A DNA stretch of 64,000 bases from Halomonas sp. UBA3074 (GCF_002366715.1 NZ_DFBS01000022.1:71525-135524); one strand, 5' to 3'. Positions 25,323 through 35,034 are shown, counted from the first letter of the stretch. Program-made: numbers and translations. The notes: a model not told the origin generated them from the letters alone.

Positions 25323-25847
25323 ATGAGTAATAGCGATGAGCAGCAAGCCCCAACGAGTGCGCGGGTGATGTATCGCGCAGCCCTGGCGCGTGATGCCGCT
25401 GACCAAGCAGAAGTGTTTTATCATGCCGTGATGCAAGGGGCAGCCACCCACTATACGCTGGATGAACGGCGGGCGTGGGCTCAGGCGCTCCCCAGAGAAG
25501 GCAGCGCCTGGGCCGTACGCCAAGCGCTGTATACCACGTTAATTGCGACCTGCGACGGGCGCTGTGTGGGGTTTCTGGAAGTAGACCTAGACGCTGGCCG
25601 CATTGAAACGCTCTATGTCTGGCCCTCCCTTACCGGCCGTGGCATTGGTACCACGCTGCTGGTGCACGCAGAGCGTATGCTGCTTGAAGAGGGCAAGGGC
25701 AAGGTGGAGATCGAAGCCAGTTCGATGCTTTATGAGCGTCTCATGCGCCGCGGCTGGGAAAACCACGGCGAGCAGTGGGTCGAGCGCAGCGGAGAGCGGC
25801 TAAAGCGCTATAAGCTCTCCAAGCCGCTCAATGCTGTTGAAACTTGA
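25323..25847 (+). CDS. GNAT family N-acetyltransferase
   Basis: A 174-residue protein with one acetyltransferase fold. The acetyl-CoA motif A is seen in LYVWPSLTGRGIGTTLLVHA, followed by a motif B-like SSMLYERLMRRGWENHGEQW. The start ATG 25323 has AGAGGTGA upstream. The substrate is unknown, and neighbours do not help: it sits convergent with nadC with three bases between their ends. It could modify a small molecule or a protein N-terminus. Confidence 0.85.
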   Translation: MSNSDEQQAPTSARVMYRAALARDAADQAEVFYHAVMQGAATHYTLDERRAWAQALPREGSAWAVRQALYTTLIATCDGRCVGFLEVDLDAGRIETLYVWPSLTGRGIGTTLLVHAERMLLEEGKGKVEIEASSMLYERLMRRGWENHGEQWVERSGERLKRYKLSKPLNAVET

Positions 25848-25850
25848 TCG

Positions 25851-26705
25851 TTACACGCGATAGCTGCGGGTAATTCGCATGGAAAGGTCGATGGAGGCGA
25901 TGTCCTTGGTCAGTGCGCCGCTGGAGATGCAGTCAACGCCCGTATCGGCAATGGCACGCAGGGTGGCGGCATCCACATTGCCTGAAGCCTCCAGAGTTGC
26001 CCGACCGCCGTTAATTTCCACAGCGACATGTAAGTCTTCAATGGCGAAGTTATCGAGCATGACGATATCGGCGCCCGCGGCCAGGGCCTGGTCGAGTTCC
26101 TCAAAGGTTTCTACCTCCACTTCCACCGGCAGGTCGCTGGCTAGCTGGCGGGCCTGGGTAATCGCCGCCTGAATACCGCCGCAGGCAGCAATGTGGTTCT
26201 CTTTGATCAAAAATGCGTCCCACAGACCAATGCGGTGGTTGTGCCCACCGCCGCAGGTGACGGCGTATTTTTGCGCCAAACGCATGCCGGGCAGTGTTTT
26301 GCGGGTATCGAGCAGGCGGACGCCCGTGCCTTCGATCAGGTCGACGTAAGCGCGGGTGGCGGTGGCAGTCGCTGAGAGTGTTTGCAGCACGTTAAGTGCC
26401 GCACGCTCGCCGGTGAGCAGCACGCGAGCCGGGCCTTCCAAGGTTAAAAAACACTGCCCAGGCTCAAGCTTATCGCCGTCGGCGGCTAGCCACGTCACGC
26501 TCACTCGGCTATCCAGACGGCGAAACAGCTCATCCACCCAGGCCGCGCCACACAGCACCGCGGCGTCACGGGTAATCACTTCAGCAGTCGCCCACTGGTG
26601 TTCAGGGATCAATTGCGCGGTAATATCACCCGGGCCAACGTCTTCGGCTAGCAGGCGAGCAGCGCTGGCGCGGATTTCTTCTGCAAGAGCGGATTGATAA
26701 TGCAT
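25851..26705 (-). CDS. nadC: Quinolinate phosphoribosyltransferase (decarboxylating)
   Basis: Converts quinolinate and PRPP to nicotinate mononucleotide, the step after NadA. The 284-residue product opens MHYQSALAEEIRASAARLLAEDVGPGDIT, of which LAEDVGPGDIT is the family signature, and has LDTRKTLPGMRLAQKYAV and GGGHNHRIGLWDAFLIKENH. The start at 26705 is chosen because the 67 residues before it in the open frame do not fit the family. It is divergent from ampD across 93 bases, a common gammaproteobacterial arrangement. Confidence 0.96.
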   Translation of the reverse strand: MHYQSALAEEIRASAARLLAEDVGPGDITAQLIPEHQWATAEVITRDAAVLCGAAWVDELFRRLDSRVSVTWLAADGDKLEPGQCFLTLEGPARVLLTGERAALNVLQTLSATATATRAYVDLIEGTGVRLLDTRKTLPGMRLAQKYAVTCGGGHNHRIGLWDAFLIKENHIAACGGIQAAITQARQLASDLPVEVEVETFEELDQALAAGADIVMLDNFAIEDLHVAVEINGGRATLEASGNVDAATLRAIADTGVDCISSGALTKDIASIDLSMRITRSYRV

Positions 26706-26798
26706 GGCAGTGAATTCTCTGAACGTCGTCAAGTGTAAGCGGCAGTATAGTGAAATCGCGCCATGAAAGTGAGCGCTAACGAAAAGGAGAGTGCGCGC

Positions 26799-27380
26799 GT
26801 GGACGAGCAACAACCGAGAAGTGGCTGGTGGAAAAGCGCCCGGCATGTCGTCTCCCCCAATTGCGATGCTCGACCCAGCCACGAGGTTTCGCTGCTGCTT
26901 CTGCATGCGATCAGCTTGCCTCCTGGCGTGTTTAGCGGCGATGCCATTGAGGCGCTATTTACTAACCAGTTGGCGACAGAGGCACACCCTTTTTTCGCTG
27001 ACATAGCCCATTTGCGAGTCTCTGCGCACCTGCTGATTCGCCGCGACGGTGAGTGCGTTCAATTTGTCGACACCGATCAACGTGCCTGGCATGCCGGGCG
27101 CTCCTGCTGGCGGGATCATCAGCAGCGAAAGTGGCGCACGGCGCTCAATGATTTCTCAGTGGGGATTGAGCTTGAAGGGGACGATGTCACCCCCTACACC
27201 TTCGCTCAGTACACTGCCTTGATAGAGGCCACGGCGTGGCTAATGAAGCGCTACCCGCAGCTCGATCGCACGCGCATTACCAGCCACGCCCATGTAGCGC
27301 CACTGCGAAAAACCGACCCAGGGCCAGCCTTCGATTGGGCCTATTTCCACCAGCGGCTGAACGCTAGAACGAAAGGTTAA
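26799..27380 (+). CDS. ampD: 1,6-anhydro-N-acetylmuramyl-L-alanine amidase AmpD
   Basis: A cytoplasmic zinc amidase in peptidoglycan recycling that removes the peptide from anhydro-muropeptides, the products made by enzymes such as MltF; its loss can induce AmpC beta-lactamase where AmpR is present. Zinc ligands are a histidine in LLLHAISLPPG and the histidine and aspartate in SHAHVAPLRKTDPGPAFDW. I prefer GTG 26799, with a strong AAGGAGA eight bases upstream, giving 193 residues (E. coli 183). An ATG at 26763 would add twelve residues without a ribosome site. Confidence 0.93.
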   Translation: MDEQQPRSGWWKSARHVVSPNCDARPSHEVSLLLLHAISLPPGVFSGDAIEALFTNQLATEAHPFFADIAHLRVSAHLLIRRDGECVQFVDTDQRAWHAGRSCWRDHQQRKWRTALNDFSVGIELEGDDVTPYTFAQYTALIEATAWLMKRYPQLDRTRITSHAHVAPLRKTDPGPAFDWAYFHQRLNARTKG

Positions 27381-27766
27381 GGGGCTAATTAAGTGGTTAT
27401 CGCACAAAGAAATAAAACGGTAGTTTAATTACAATTACTGACCTCGTTAATACCCTTGGAAAGGCGCCATAATCTGCTTATGTTGCAGTGCAATAGTTTG
27501 TTTTCGATAGGCTTTTCCGCAGTCACAGAATTGGCAGCGTGGCGACTTTGCGGTATCTTCACCTATACAAAAGGCTAACTTTTACGACATTTGTGTAGCT
27601 TTACTACATCAGTGTGTACGTAGCTTGTTGAATGTAGAGCTAAAACAACTATCCGGCGTTTATTCACCGGCAGAATGTTGGCGCGTGGTGGGCTTCCACA
27701 CCGCCGCCCCAGGCCCTTCAGGGTAGCGGGGCTAATTGTCATTTATCGTCATTCGGAGAGACCTCT
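27381..27766 (+). promoter_or_regulatory. aceE: Upstream region of aceE with probable promoter
   Basis: No gene is seen in these 386 bases. A good sigma70 match is TTGGCA (27531-27536), 17 bases, TATCTT (27554-27559), which would give a leader of about 200 bases. A short hairpin closed by CCGG at 27653-27656 and CCGG at 27667-27670 lies in that leader. No pdhR gene is adjacent and no convincing PdhR operator was recognised. Confidence 0.4.
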
Positions 27767-30439
27767 ATGAGTCTGGAGACAAGAGAAGATCTCGATCCGA
27801 TCGAAACTACGGAATGGATTGATTCCCTAGAATCGGTATTGGATCGTGAGGGCGAGGATCGTGCCCGCTACCTGATGACCCGCTTGGCGGATCGCCTGCG
27901 CCGGGACGGGATGAAGGTACCCTTCTCGGTGACAACCCCGCACCGCAATACGATCCCGGTTCACCGCGAAGCACCGATGCCTGGCGATTTGTTCATGGAG
28001 CGCCGTATTCGCTCTTTGATCCGTTACAACGCCATTGCCCAGGTCATTCGTAATAACCGCGCCAAGCCCGGCCTGGGTGGCCACATTGCTAGCTTTATGT
28101 CATCTGCCACGCTGTATGACGTAGGCTTTAACCACTTCTTCCGCGCACCCCAAGGGGATTTCGCTGGTGACTTGGTATATATCCAGGGCCATGTGGCGCC
28201 GGGTATTTACGCGCGTTCCTATTTGGAAGGGCGCCTTTCCGAAGAGCAGATGGACAAGTTCCGCCAGGAAGTCGATGGCGATGGTCTCTCTTCCTACCCA
28301 CACCCGTGGTTAATGCCGGACTACTGGCAGTTCCCCACGGTATCGATGGGTCTTGGCCCCATTCAGGCCATTTATCAAGCGCACGTGATGAAGTACCTGC
28401 ATCACCGTGAGCTGAAAGACATGTATGACCGCAAGATCTGGTGCTTCATGGGAGACGGCGAGTGCGACGAGCCGGAATCCCTGGGCGCTATTTCGCTGGC
28501 GGGCCGTGAAAACCTCGACAACCTGATCTTCGTCATCAACTGTAACCTGCAGCGCCTTGACGGCCCTGTGCGCGGTAACTCGCGGGTGATGGACGAGTTC
28601 GAAGGCGTCTTCCGTGGCGCTGGCTGGAACGTGATCAAGGTCGTCTGGGGCCGCCACTGGGATCCGCTGTTCGAGAAGGACAAGAAAGGCATCCTTCAAA
28701 AACGTATGGACGAAGCGGTCGACGGCGAGTACCAGAACTACAAAGCCAACGGCGGTGCTTATACCCGTGAGCACTTCTTTGGCAAATACCCAGAAACCGA
28801 AGCGATGGTCAAAGACCTCTCTGACGAAGATATCTGGAAGCTCAACCGCGGTGGTCACGACCCGTTCAAGGTTTATGCGGCCTATCACGAAGCCGTGAAT
28901 ACCTCTAACGGCAAGCCCACGGTGATTCTGGCGCATACCGTCAAAGGCTACGGTATGGGTAGCGGCGATGGCGAAGCGGCCAACGAAGCGCACCAGGTCA
29001 AGAGCATGGAGTATGAAGCGCTCAAAACCTTCCGTGACCGCTTCGGTATCCCCATCACCGATGAGCAGTTGAAAGACGTTCCCTACTACAAGCCGGAAGA
29101 GGACTCTCCCGAGCTTAAGTACATGCACCTGCAGCGCGAGCGCCTGGGCGGTTACTTGCCCAGCCGTCAAAGCGACTTTGAGGCCTTGGAGATTCCTAGC
29201 CTCGAAGATAAGACCTTTGCCTCGCAAATGGGTGGCTCGAAAGGGCGCGAAGTTTCCACCACCATGGCGTTTGTGCGTGTTCTGAACGGTCTGGTGAAAG
29301 ATAAGAAACTCGGTAAGCACGTGGTGCCGATCATCCCTGATGAAGCGCGTACCTTCGGTATGGAAGGTATGTTCCGCCAATTGGGTATCTACACCTCGGA
29401 AGGCCAAAAGTACGAGCCGGTCGATAAAGGCCAGATCATGTTCTACCGCGAGGATCAGAAAGGTCAGATTCTCGAAGAGGGCATTACGGAAGCCGGGGCA
29501 ATGTCTGCCTGGATCGCTGCCGCGACTTCCTACAGCAACAACAACGTCACGCTGCTGCCGTTCTACATCTACTACTCGATGTTCGGCTTCCAGCGCATCG
29601 GTGACTTGGCTTGGGCGGCAGGCGATCTGCAGGCGCGTGGCTTTATGGTCGGCGGCACCGCCGGGCGTACCACGCTCAACGGCGAAGGTTTGCAGCACCA
29701 GGATGGCCACAGCCTGATCCAGGCGTCCACCATTCCCAACTGCCGCAGCTACGACCCGACTTACGCCCATGAAGTGGCCGTGATTCTGCAGGATGGTTTG
29801 AAGCGTATGTTCACCGACAAGGAGAACTGCTTCTACTACCTGACCGTGATGAACGAGAACTATGAGCACCCGGCGCTGGAAAACGTACCAGCTGACGACA
29901 TCGTCAAAGGTATGTACCTCCTGCGCGAAACCAAGGGTGACAAAGGCCGCGTCCAACTGCTGGGCTCTGGCACGATCCTTCGCGAAGTCGAAGAGGCTGC
30001 CACGCTGCTTGAGAACGATTGGGGCATCGGCGCCGACATCTGGAGCGTGACCAGCTTTAACGAGCTACGTCGTGAAGCGCTGCTGCTGGATCGTGAAGCC
30101 TTCTTAAGCCCGGATGCCGAGGCCAACAAGCCCCACGTCACTAAGTGCTTGGAAGGGCGTGACGGTCCTGTGATCGCATCTACCGATTACATGAAGCTGT
30201 ATGCCGATCAAGTGCGCGCTTGGGTACCGGGTGACTACACTGTACTGGGTACCGATGGCTTTGGCCGTTCAGATACCCGCGAGAAGCTGCGCTACTTCTT
30301 CGAAGTGGATCGCTACTTCGTGACGGTAGCAGCGCTGCGTGCGCTGGCTGAACGCGGCGATATTGATCGCAAGCACGTCGGTGAAGCGCTTAAGAAGTAT
30401 GGCATTGACGCCAATAAGCCTAACCCGCTGACTAGCTAA
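27767..30439 (+). CDS. aceE: Pyruvate dehydrogenase E1 component (homodimeric type)
   Basis: Thiamine-diphosphate-dependent decarboxylation of pyruvate and acetyl transfer to the lipoyl arm of E2. The 890-residue product matches the single-chain gammaproteobacterial E1 (E. coli 887). The thiamine motif runs from GDGECDEPES to NLIFVINCNLQRLDGP; other hallmarks are the AHTVKGYGMG loop and the GGTAGRTTLNGEGLQHQDGH segment near residue 625. A GGAGAG ribosome site precedes ATG 27767. aceF follows after 57 bases. Confidence 0.97.
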   Translation: MSLETREDLDPIETTEWIDSLESVLDREGEDRARYLMTRLADRLRRDGMKVPFSVTTPHRNTIPVHREAPMPGDLFMERRIRSLIRYNAIAQVIRNNRAKPGLGGHIASFMSSATLYDVGFNHFFRAPQGDFAGDLVYIQGHVAPGIYARSYLEGRLSEEQMDKFRQEVDGDGLSSYPHPWLMPDYWQFPTVSMGLGPIQAIYQAHVMKYLHHRELKDMYDRKIWCFMGDGECDEPESLGAISLAGRENLDNLIFVINCNLQRLDGPVRGNSRVMDEFEGVFRGAGWNVIKVVWGRHWDPLFEKDKKGILQKRMDEAVDGEYQNYKANGGAYTREHFFGKYPETEAMVKDLSDEDIWKLNRGGHDPFKVYAAYHEAVNTSNGKPTVILAHTVKGYGMGSGDGEAANEAHQVKSMEYEALKTFRDRFGIPITDEQLKDVPYYKPEEDSPELKYMHLQRERLGGYLPSRQSDFEALEIPSLEDKTFASQMGGSKGREVSTTMAFVRVLNGLVKDKKLGKHVVPIIPDEARTFGMEGMFRQLGIYTSEGQKYEPVDKGQIMFYREDQKGQILEEGITEAGAMSAWIAAATSYSNNNVTLLPFYIYYSMFGFQRIGDLAWAAGDLQARGFMVGGTAGRTTLNGEGLQHQDGHSLIQASTIPNCRSYDPTYAHEVAVILQDGLKRMFTDKENCFYYLTVMNENYEHPALENVPADDIVKGMYLLRETKGDKGRVQLLGSGTILREVEEAATLLENDWGIGADIWSVTSFNELRREALLLDREAFLSPDAEANKPHVTKCLEGRDGPVIASTDYMKLYADQVRAWVPGDYTVLGTDGFGRSDTREKLRYFFEVDRYFVTVAALRALAERGDIDRKHVGEALKKYGIDANKPNPLTS

Positions 30440-30496
30440 ACGCTGCCCGGTGGGCGGATGCCCACCGGCTCGATCCGATTTGGAAGGAGCGCGACC

Positions 30497-32536
30497 TTGA
30501 GTAGCGAAATCATCAAAGTTCCCGATATCGGTGGCGATACCGATGTCGAAATCATCGAGATTGCGGTGTCAGTAGGCGACGTCATTGAAGCGGAAGACAC
30601 CCTGATCACTCTGGAATCCGACAAAGCCAGCATGGATGTCCCTGCGCCGAAAGGCGGCAAGGTCATCAAGGTGCTGGTCAAAGAAGGCGATAGCGTTTCC
30701 GAAGGGGACGATATCGTCGAGCTGGAAGTGGAAGGCGGCGGCGACAGCAGTAGCGAAGAGAGCAGCAGCGACGCCGAACCAGAAGCAGCTCCAGCCAAAG
30801 AAGAAAAGCCACAGGCTGAGAAACCTGCTGCCAAGAAATCAGCTGGTGGAAAGCAAACCGTTGATATCAAGGTGCCCGACCTCGGCGGTTCCGATAGCGT
30901 TGAAATCATTGAAGTCGCCGTGGGTGAAGGTGATGAGGTTGAAGCTGAAGATACGCTGATTACCCTGGAGTCTGATAAAGCCTCCATGGATGTACCCAGC
31001 CCCTACAGCGGTAAAATCGTTAGCTTTACCGTCAAAGAGGGTGACACGGTTTCTGAAGGCGACGTGATCGGGCAAATGGAGATCGCGGGCGAAGGCGGCG
31101 ACGATAGCGAAGATGCGCCGGAAGAGAGCGACTCTTCAGAGCCGTCCTCTAGCCAAGCCAACAGCGAGCCAGAAGAATCGACCGAAGAGGATGACCAGGA
31201 AGAGGCCGCTAGCGGCGAGCCGGAGCGCAAAGAGATTCGCGTGCCGGATCTTTCGGGCGCTTCTGACGTACCCATCATCGAGATTGGCGTAGCCGCCGGT
31301 GATGAGATCAACGAAGAAGATCCGTTGATCACACTGGAGTCCGACAAAGCCTCCATGGACGTGCCAAGCCCGTATAAAGGCAAGCTTATTGAGCTGACCG
31401 TTAAAGAGGGTGACACCGTCTCTGAAGGCGACGTGATCGGCTATATGGAAGTCGCGGGTGCCAAGAAAGCGGCACCGAAAAAAGCCGCGCCTGAAAAAGC
31501 GGATGCCAAGCAGGACAAGCCTAGCCAAGATAAGCAGACCAAGTCGGCTGAATCTCCGGCAGGCACGCCTAGCCCAGAAGCGCAGATGGCGGCCCACAAG
31601 CCGCGTGATGGCAAGCTGGTTCACGCTGGCCCTGCGGTGCGTATGCTGGCTCGTGAACTGGGTGTCGACTTGGGGCTGGTTAAGCCCAGTGGGCCGAAAG
31701 ATCGCGTGCTTAAAGAGGACGTACAGTCCTACGTGAAGCAGGCGATTGCCAATCAAAGCAAAGCGCAGCCAGGCGCTACCACCGCGGCGACCGGTGGTGC
31801 GGGTATTCCGCCGATTCCGGAAGTCGACTTCAGCCAGTTTGGTGAAGTGGAAGAGAAGCCGATGGGGCGCCTGCTCAAGATGGGCGCGACCAATCTGCAC
31901 CGCAGCTGGCTCAATGTTCCCCACGTCACGCAGTTCGACGAAGCGGACATTACCGAGCTGGAAGCTTTCCGTAAGGCGATGAAGGCCGAAGCAGAAGCGC
32001 AGGGCGCCAAGCTAACGCCACTGCCCTTTATGGTCAAAGCCTGTGCCTTTGCGCTGCGTAAATTCCCGCAGTTCAACGTCAGCCTGAAAGGCGATGGCGA
32101 CACGCTGGTATGGAAGAACTACGTCCATATCGGTATCGCCGTCGACACACCCGATGGCCTGATGGTGCCGGTCGTTCGTGATGCCGACAAAAAGTCCTTG
32201 ATCGAGATTGCCAAGGAAATGGCCGAGCTGGGTAAGAAAGCCCAGACCAAAAAGCTCAAGCGCGATGAAATGACCGGCGGCTGCTTCACCATTTCGAGCC
32301 TCGGCTCGATCGGTGGCACGGCGTTTACACCGATCGTCAACGCGCCGGAAGTGGCCATCTTGGGTGTGTCCAAAGCGCAGATGAAGCCGGTTTGGGATGG
32401 CAGCGCCTTCCAGCCGCGCTTAATGATGCCGCTATCGCTCTCCTATGATCACCGGGCGATCAATGGCGCCGATGCGGCTCGCTTTACTGCCTTCCTGGCA
32501 GATGTGTTGACCGATATCCGTCGTTTACTGCTGTAG
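30497..32536 (+). CDS. aceF: Dihydrolipoamide acetyltransferase (PDH E2), three lipoyl domains
   Basis: The core of the pyruvate dehydrogenase complex. The 679-residue product has three lipoyl domains with lipoyl lysines Lys43, Lys161 and Lys284 (each in ESDKASMDVP), joined by acidic or Ala/Pro-rich linkers, then a subunit-binding domain (about 385-425) and the catalytic domain with His652 in DHRAING. It begins with TTG at 30497, chosen because AAGGAG at 30484-30489 fits it and the product then opens like the family. Lipoyl domains 2 and 3 are more alike than domain 1. No lpd (E3) gene follows; a terminator does. Confidence 0.96.
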   Translation: MSSEIIKVPDIGGDTDVEIIEIAVSVGDVIEAEDTLITLESDKASMDVPAPKGGKVIKVLVKEGDSVSEGDDIVELEVEGGGDSSSEESSSDAEPEAAPAKEEKPQAEKPAAKKSAGGKQTVDIKVPDLGGSDSVEIIEVAVGEGDEVEAEDTLITLESDKASMDVPSPYSGKIVSFTVKEGDTVSEGDVIGQMEIAGEGGDDSEDAPEESDSSEPSSSQANSEPEESTEEDDQEEAASGEPERKEIRVPDLSGASDVPIIEIGVAAGDEINEEDPLITLESDKASMDVPSPYKGKLIELTVKEGDTVSEGDVIGYMEVAGAKKAAPKKAAPEKADAKQDKPSQDKQTKSAESPAGTPSPEAQMAAHKPRDGKLVHAGPAVRMLARELGVDLGLVKPSGPKDRVLKEDVQSYVKQAIANQSKAQPGATTAATGGAGIPPIPEVDFSQFGEVEEKPMGRLLKMGATNLHRSWLNVPHVTQFDEADITELEAFRKAMKAEAEAQGAKLTPLPFMVKACAFALRKFPQFNVSLKGDGDTLVWKNYVHIGIAVDTPDGLMVPVVRDADKKSLIEIAKEMAELGKKAQTKKLKRDEMTGGCFTISSLGSIGGTAFTPIVNAPEVAILGVSKAQMKPVWDGSAFQPRLMMPLSLSYDHRAINGADAARFTAFLADVLTDIRRLLL

Positions 32537-32556
32537 TTGGTAGCGATAGAGCCTTG

Positions 32557-32590
32557 CAAGCGGCGCCCCTCGGGGCGCCGCTTGTGTTTG
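32557..32590 (+). terminator. Terminator after aceF
   Basis: A very GC-rich stem CAAGCGGCGCC / GGCGCCGCTTG with a short CCTCGG loop (32557-32584), followed by a T-containing tail TGTTTG. It ends the aceEF transcript. The 200 bases from here to adk are AT-rich and hold the adk promoter, which I cannot place exactly. Confidence 0.8.
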
Positions 32591-32790
32591 TCCAATGGCA
32601 AGCAGGGCGACCAAAGTGGTAGTTTTAAGCCACTTGGCTGTTTTAATTTAAAAAAATTGAAATAAAAGCGTGTCTCTCAGGCTTTTGGGGAGTTGTGTCG
32701 CCTGAGAGGCGCGGTTATTGTCGGTTAACAGATTTTCCATACTCATTTTCATACCCACTTTACATACTAAGAATTTCAAGGAGCAGAGCC

Positions 32791-33444
32791 ATGCGTTTAA
32801 TCCTGTTGGGTGCCCCCGGCGCGGGGAAGGGGACTCAAGCTCAGTTTATTTGCGAGCAGTTCAAGATTCCTCAGATTTCCACCGGAGACATGCTGCGCAC
32901 GGCCATAAAAGATGGCACCGAGCTAGGCCTCAAAGTAAAAGAGATCATGAACAGCGGTGGCCTGGTGTCTGACGACATCATCATTGATCTGGTCAAAGAG
33001 CGTATCAGTCAGCCAGATTGCGAAAACGGCTTTCTGTTCGACGGCTTCCCTCGCACCATTCCCCAGGCGGATGCCATGAAAGAGGGCGGTGTCAAACTGG
33101 ATCACGTGGTGGAAATTGCGGTCCCCGATGAAGAGATCGTTAGCCGCTTGGCGGGGCGTCGTGTTCATCAGGCGTCGGGCCGGGTCTATCACGTTGATCA
33201 CAATCCGCCTAAAGAGCCGGGTAAAGATGATGTCACGGGCGAAACCCTCATTCAGCGCGAGGATGACCAGGAGTCCACGGTGCGTAATCGCCTGTCGGTC
33301 TATCACGACCAAACCGCACCGCTGGTCGATTATTACCAGCAGTGGGCCGCGCAGGACCCGCAAAGCGCTCCCCAATACCACCGCATTGAAGGCGTGGGCA
33401 GCGTGACCGACATCACCCGTCAGGTGAAAGAAGCGCTCAGTTAA
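32791..33444 (+). CDS. adk: Adenylate kinase
   Basis: Interconverts ATP plus AMP and two ADP. The 217-residue product starts MRLILLGAPGAGKGTQAQ with an intact P-loop, has the AMP-binding region (STGDMLR) and FDGFPRT, and a long LID domain (residues about 122-159) lacking the four zinc cysteines, as in other Gram-negatives. AAGGAG is placed well before ATG 32791. Confidence 0.97.
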   Translation: MRLILLGAPGAGKGTQAQFICEQFKIPQISTGDMLRTAIKDGTELGLKVKEIMNSGGLVSDDIIIDLVKERISQPDCENGFLFDGFPRTIPQADAMKEGGVKLDHVVEIAVPDEEIVSRLAGRRVHQASGRVYHVDHNPPKEPGKDDVTGETLIQREDDQESTVRNRLSVYHDQTAPLVDYYQQWAAQDPQSAPQYHRIEGVGSVTDITRQVKEALS

Positions 33445-33489
33445 TAAGCCCACACGATGGGTGAATAGCATCGGTTTTACACCTTTAGA

Positions 33490-33511
33490 ATGGCCCGCTT
33501 AGGCGGGCCAT
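33490..33511. terminator. Hairpin after adk
   Basis: A 9-bp perfect stem ATGGCCCGC / GCGGGCCAT with loop TTAG, 45 bases after the adk stop. There is no T run on the plus strand, so it is only a candidate terminator or transcript-stabilising hairpin. Confidence 0.45.
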
Positions 33512-33571
33512 CGTCGTGGTGGCGTGACAAAGGTATAATGCCGCCATCTTTCTCTCGAGTGGCCATTTGTT

Positions 33572-34270
33572 ATGCCGTTACACCTGCTTGCCCTTGATGC
33601 CTCTTCTAGCGCTTGTTCGGCAGCCCTGCTGCGCAAAGACGAGGCGGGGGCTACGTGCTTGGCGCGTTTTGAGATGACGCCCCGTGCCCATACCCGTCGG
33701 TTACTGCCGATGGTGGATGAAGTGCTTGCTGAAGCGCAGATAACGCCTTCTCAGCTCGATGCCGTCGCGTTTGGTCGTGGCCCGGGTTCGTTCACCGGAC
33801 TGCGTATCGCGGCGGGCGCCGCCCAAGGGCTGGCGTTTGGCCTCGACTGCCCTCTCCTGGGCATATCGACGCTGGAAGCGCTGGCGCTTCAGGCCCATCG
33901 TCGCTACCACCTCCGGCATGTGGTCACCGCGCTGGATGCCCGTATGGGTGAAATCTACGCGGCGACCTGGCACTGCCTGAAAGACACGATTACGCCGATG
34001 AGTGCCGAGGCCGTGCTGGCCCCTGAAGCACTGAAACTGCCCGGCGATGAAACCGACTGGGTAGGCGTGGGCAGTGGCTTTTCGCTGTGGGAGCGGTTTC
34101 ATGTCGATGTGCAGCTAAGCATGCCCCAGCATTTGGTTGATTTAGAGCCCCGGGCCGAAGAGATGGCTTGGCTGGCGGCGCGTGATGTTGCCGCCGGGCT
34201 GGGGCAGGCTGCACACTTGGTGCAACCGGTATATCTGCGCAACGACGTGGCTTGGAAAAAGCCCGCATGA
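33572..34270 (+). CDS. tsaB: tRNA threonylcarbamoyladenosine synthesis protein TsaB
   Basis: A partner of TsaD and TsaE in making t6A37 in tRNAs that read ANN codons; TrmO, encoded at 24377-25114, acts on this product in tRNA-Thr. The 232-residue ASKHA-fold protein has the N-terminal LLALDASSSACSAAL and the family motif GRGPGSFTGLRIA. It overlaps rsmJ by four bases. Confidence 0.95.
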   Translation: MPLHLLALDASSSACSAALLRKDEAGATCLARFEMTPRAHTRRLLPMVDEVLAEAQITPSQLDAVAFGRGPGSFTGLRIAAGAAQGLAFGLDCPLLGISTLEALALQAHRRYHLRHVVTALDARMGEIYAATWHCLKDTITPMSAEAVLAPEALKLPGDETDWVGVGSGFSLWERFHVDVQLSMPQHLVDLEPRAEEMAWLAARDVAAGLGQAAHLVQPVYLRNDVAWKKPA

Positions 34271-34998
34271 GCTTTGTGAAGAGCGATGTTGAGACTAATG
34301 TCGAGAGCATCGTTCTGCATGACGGCCTGCGATTAGTGCAGAACGAAGAAGGGTTGGCGCTGGTCGGTGATGAAAAGCGCTACGGAAAGCCGCTCAACGT
34401 CGATTTTGTGGCGGGCAAAGCGGCCCATCGACGGCGCTTTGGTGGTGGGCGAGGCCAACTCGTTGCCAAGGCCTGTGGGCTAGCCAAGGGCGTATCACCC
34501 AGCATTGTGGATGCCACGGCAGGGTTAGGCCGCGATGCGTTTGTGTTAGCCAGTCTAGGTGCCCAGGTGCTGTTGATTGAACGAGTCGCGGCGATTGCAG
34601 CGCTGTTGGACGATGGCCTAAAACGTGCTTCAAGGCATAGCGACACGGCGGATATTGCCGCCCGAATGACGCTGCGTCATGGCGATGCGGCTCAATCGCT
34701 GGCGGCGCTTGTTGCCAGTGCTCATTTTGAGCCGCAGGTAATTCATCTCGATCCGATGTTTCCCCACCGCGAAAAATCGGCGCTGGTGAAAAAAGAGATG
34801 CGCCTGTTTCGTGAGTTGGCTGGGGATGACGACGATGCCCCGCGCCTGCTGGAAGCGGCGCTGGATGTTGCCACCCATCGAGTGGTCGTCAAACGGCCCA
34901 TCAAGGCCCCGCCTATCGCTGGCCCCGCGCCACATCATACGATGGAGGGTAAAACCAGCCGCTATGATATGTACGTCCATCGCTCATTAGTGCGCTAA
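34267..34998 (+). CDS. rsmJ: 16S rRNA (guanine1516-N2)-methyltransferase
   Basis: Methylates G1516 of 16S rRNA with S-adenosylmethionine. The 243-residue product has the SAM-binding motif DATAGLGRDAFVLASLGAQV and the catalytic-site segment DPMFPHREKSALVKKEMR, both characteristic of the RsmJ (YhiQ) family. The ATG at 34267 overlaps the tsaB stop (ATGA), so the two are translationally coupled. Confidence 0.94.
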   Translation: MSFVKSDVETNVESIVLHDGLRLVQNEEGLALVGDEKRYGKPLNVDFVAGKAAHRRRFGGGRGQLVAKACGLAKGVSPSIVDATAGLGRDAFVLASLGAQVLLIERVAAIAALLDDGLKRASRHSDTADIAARMTLRHGDAAQSLAALVASAHFEPQVIHLDPMFPHREKSALVKKEMRLFRELAGDDDDAPRLLEAALDVATHRVVVKRPIKAPPIAGPAPHHTMEGKTSRYDMYVHRSLVR

Positions 34999-35034
34999 TC
35001 GGCTCACTTGTCAGCGCTAACGCAAGGAGCACCC

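Noticed and set aside
26705..26906. A longer NadC starting at 26906
   Set aside because: The extra 67 residues do not resemble the family and would overlap the ampD start region.
27381..27766. A PdhR-regulated promoter before aceE
   Set aside because: No operator of the expected inverted form was found and no pdhR gene is adjacent.
28310..29956. A 548-codon open frame on the minus strand across aceE
   Set aside because: It is the exact complement of a fully conserved enzyme with a strong codon bias; no ribosome site or family resemblance.
31136..31924. A 262-codon minus-strand frame across aceF
   Set aside because: It is the complement of the lipoyl and linker region; repeated composition there keeps stops rare.
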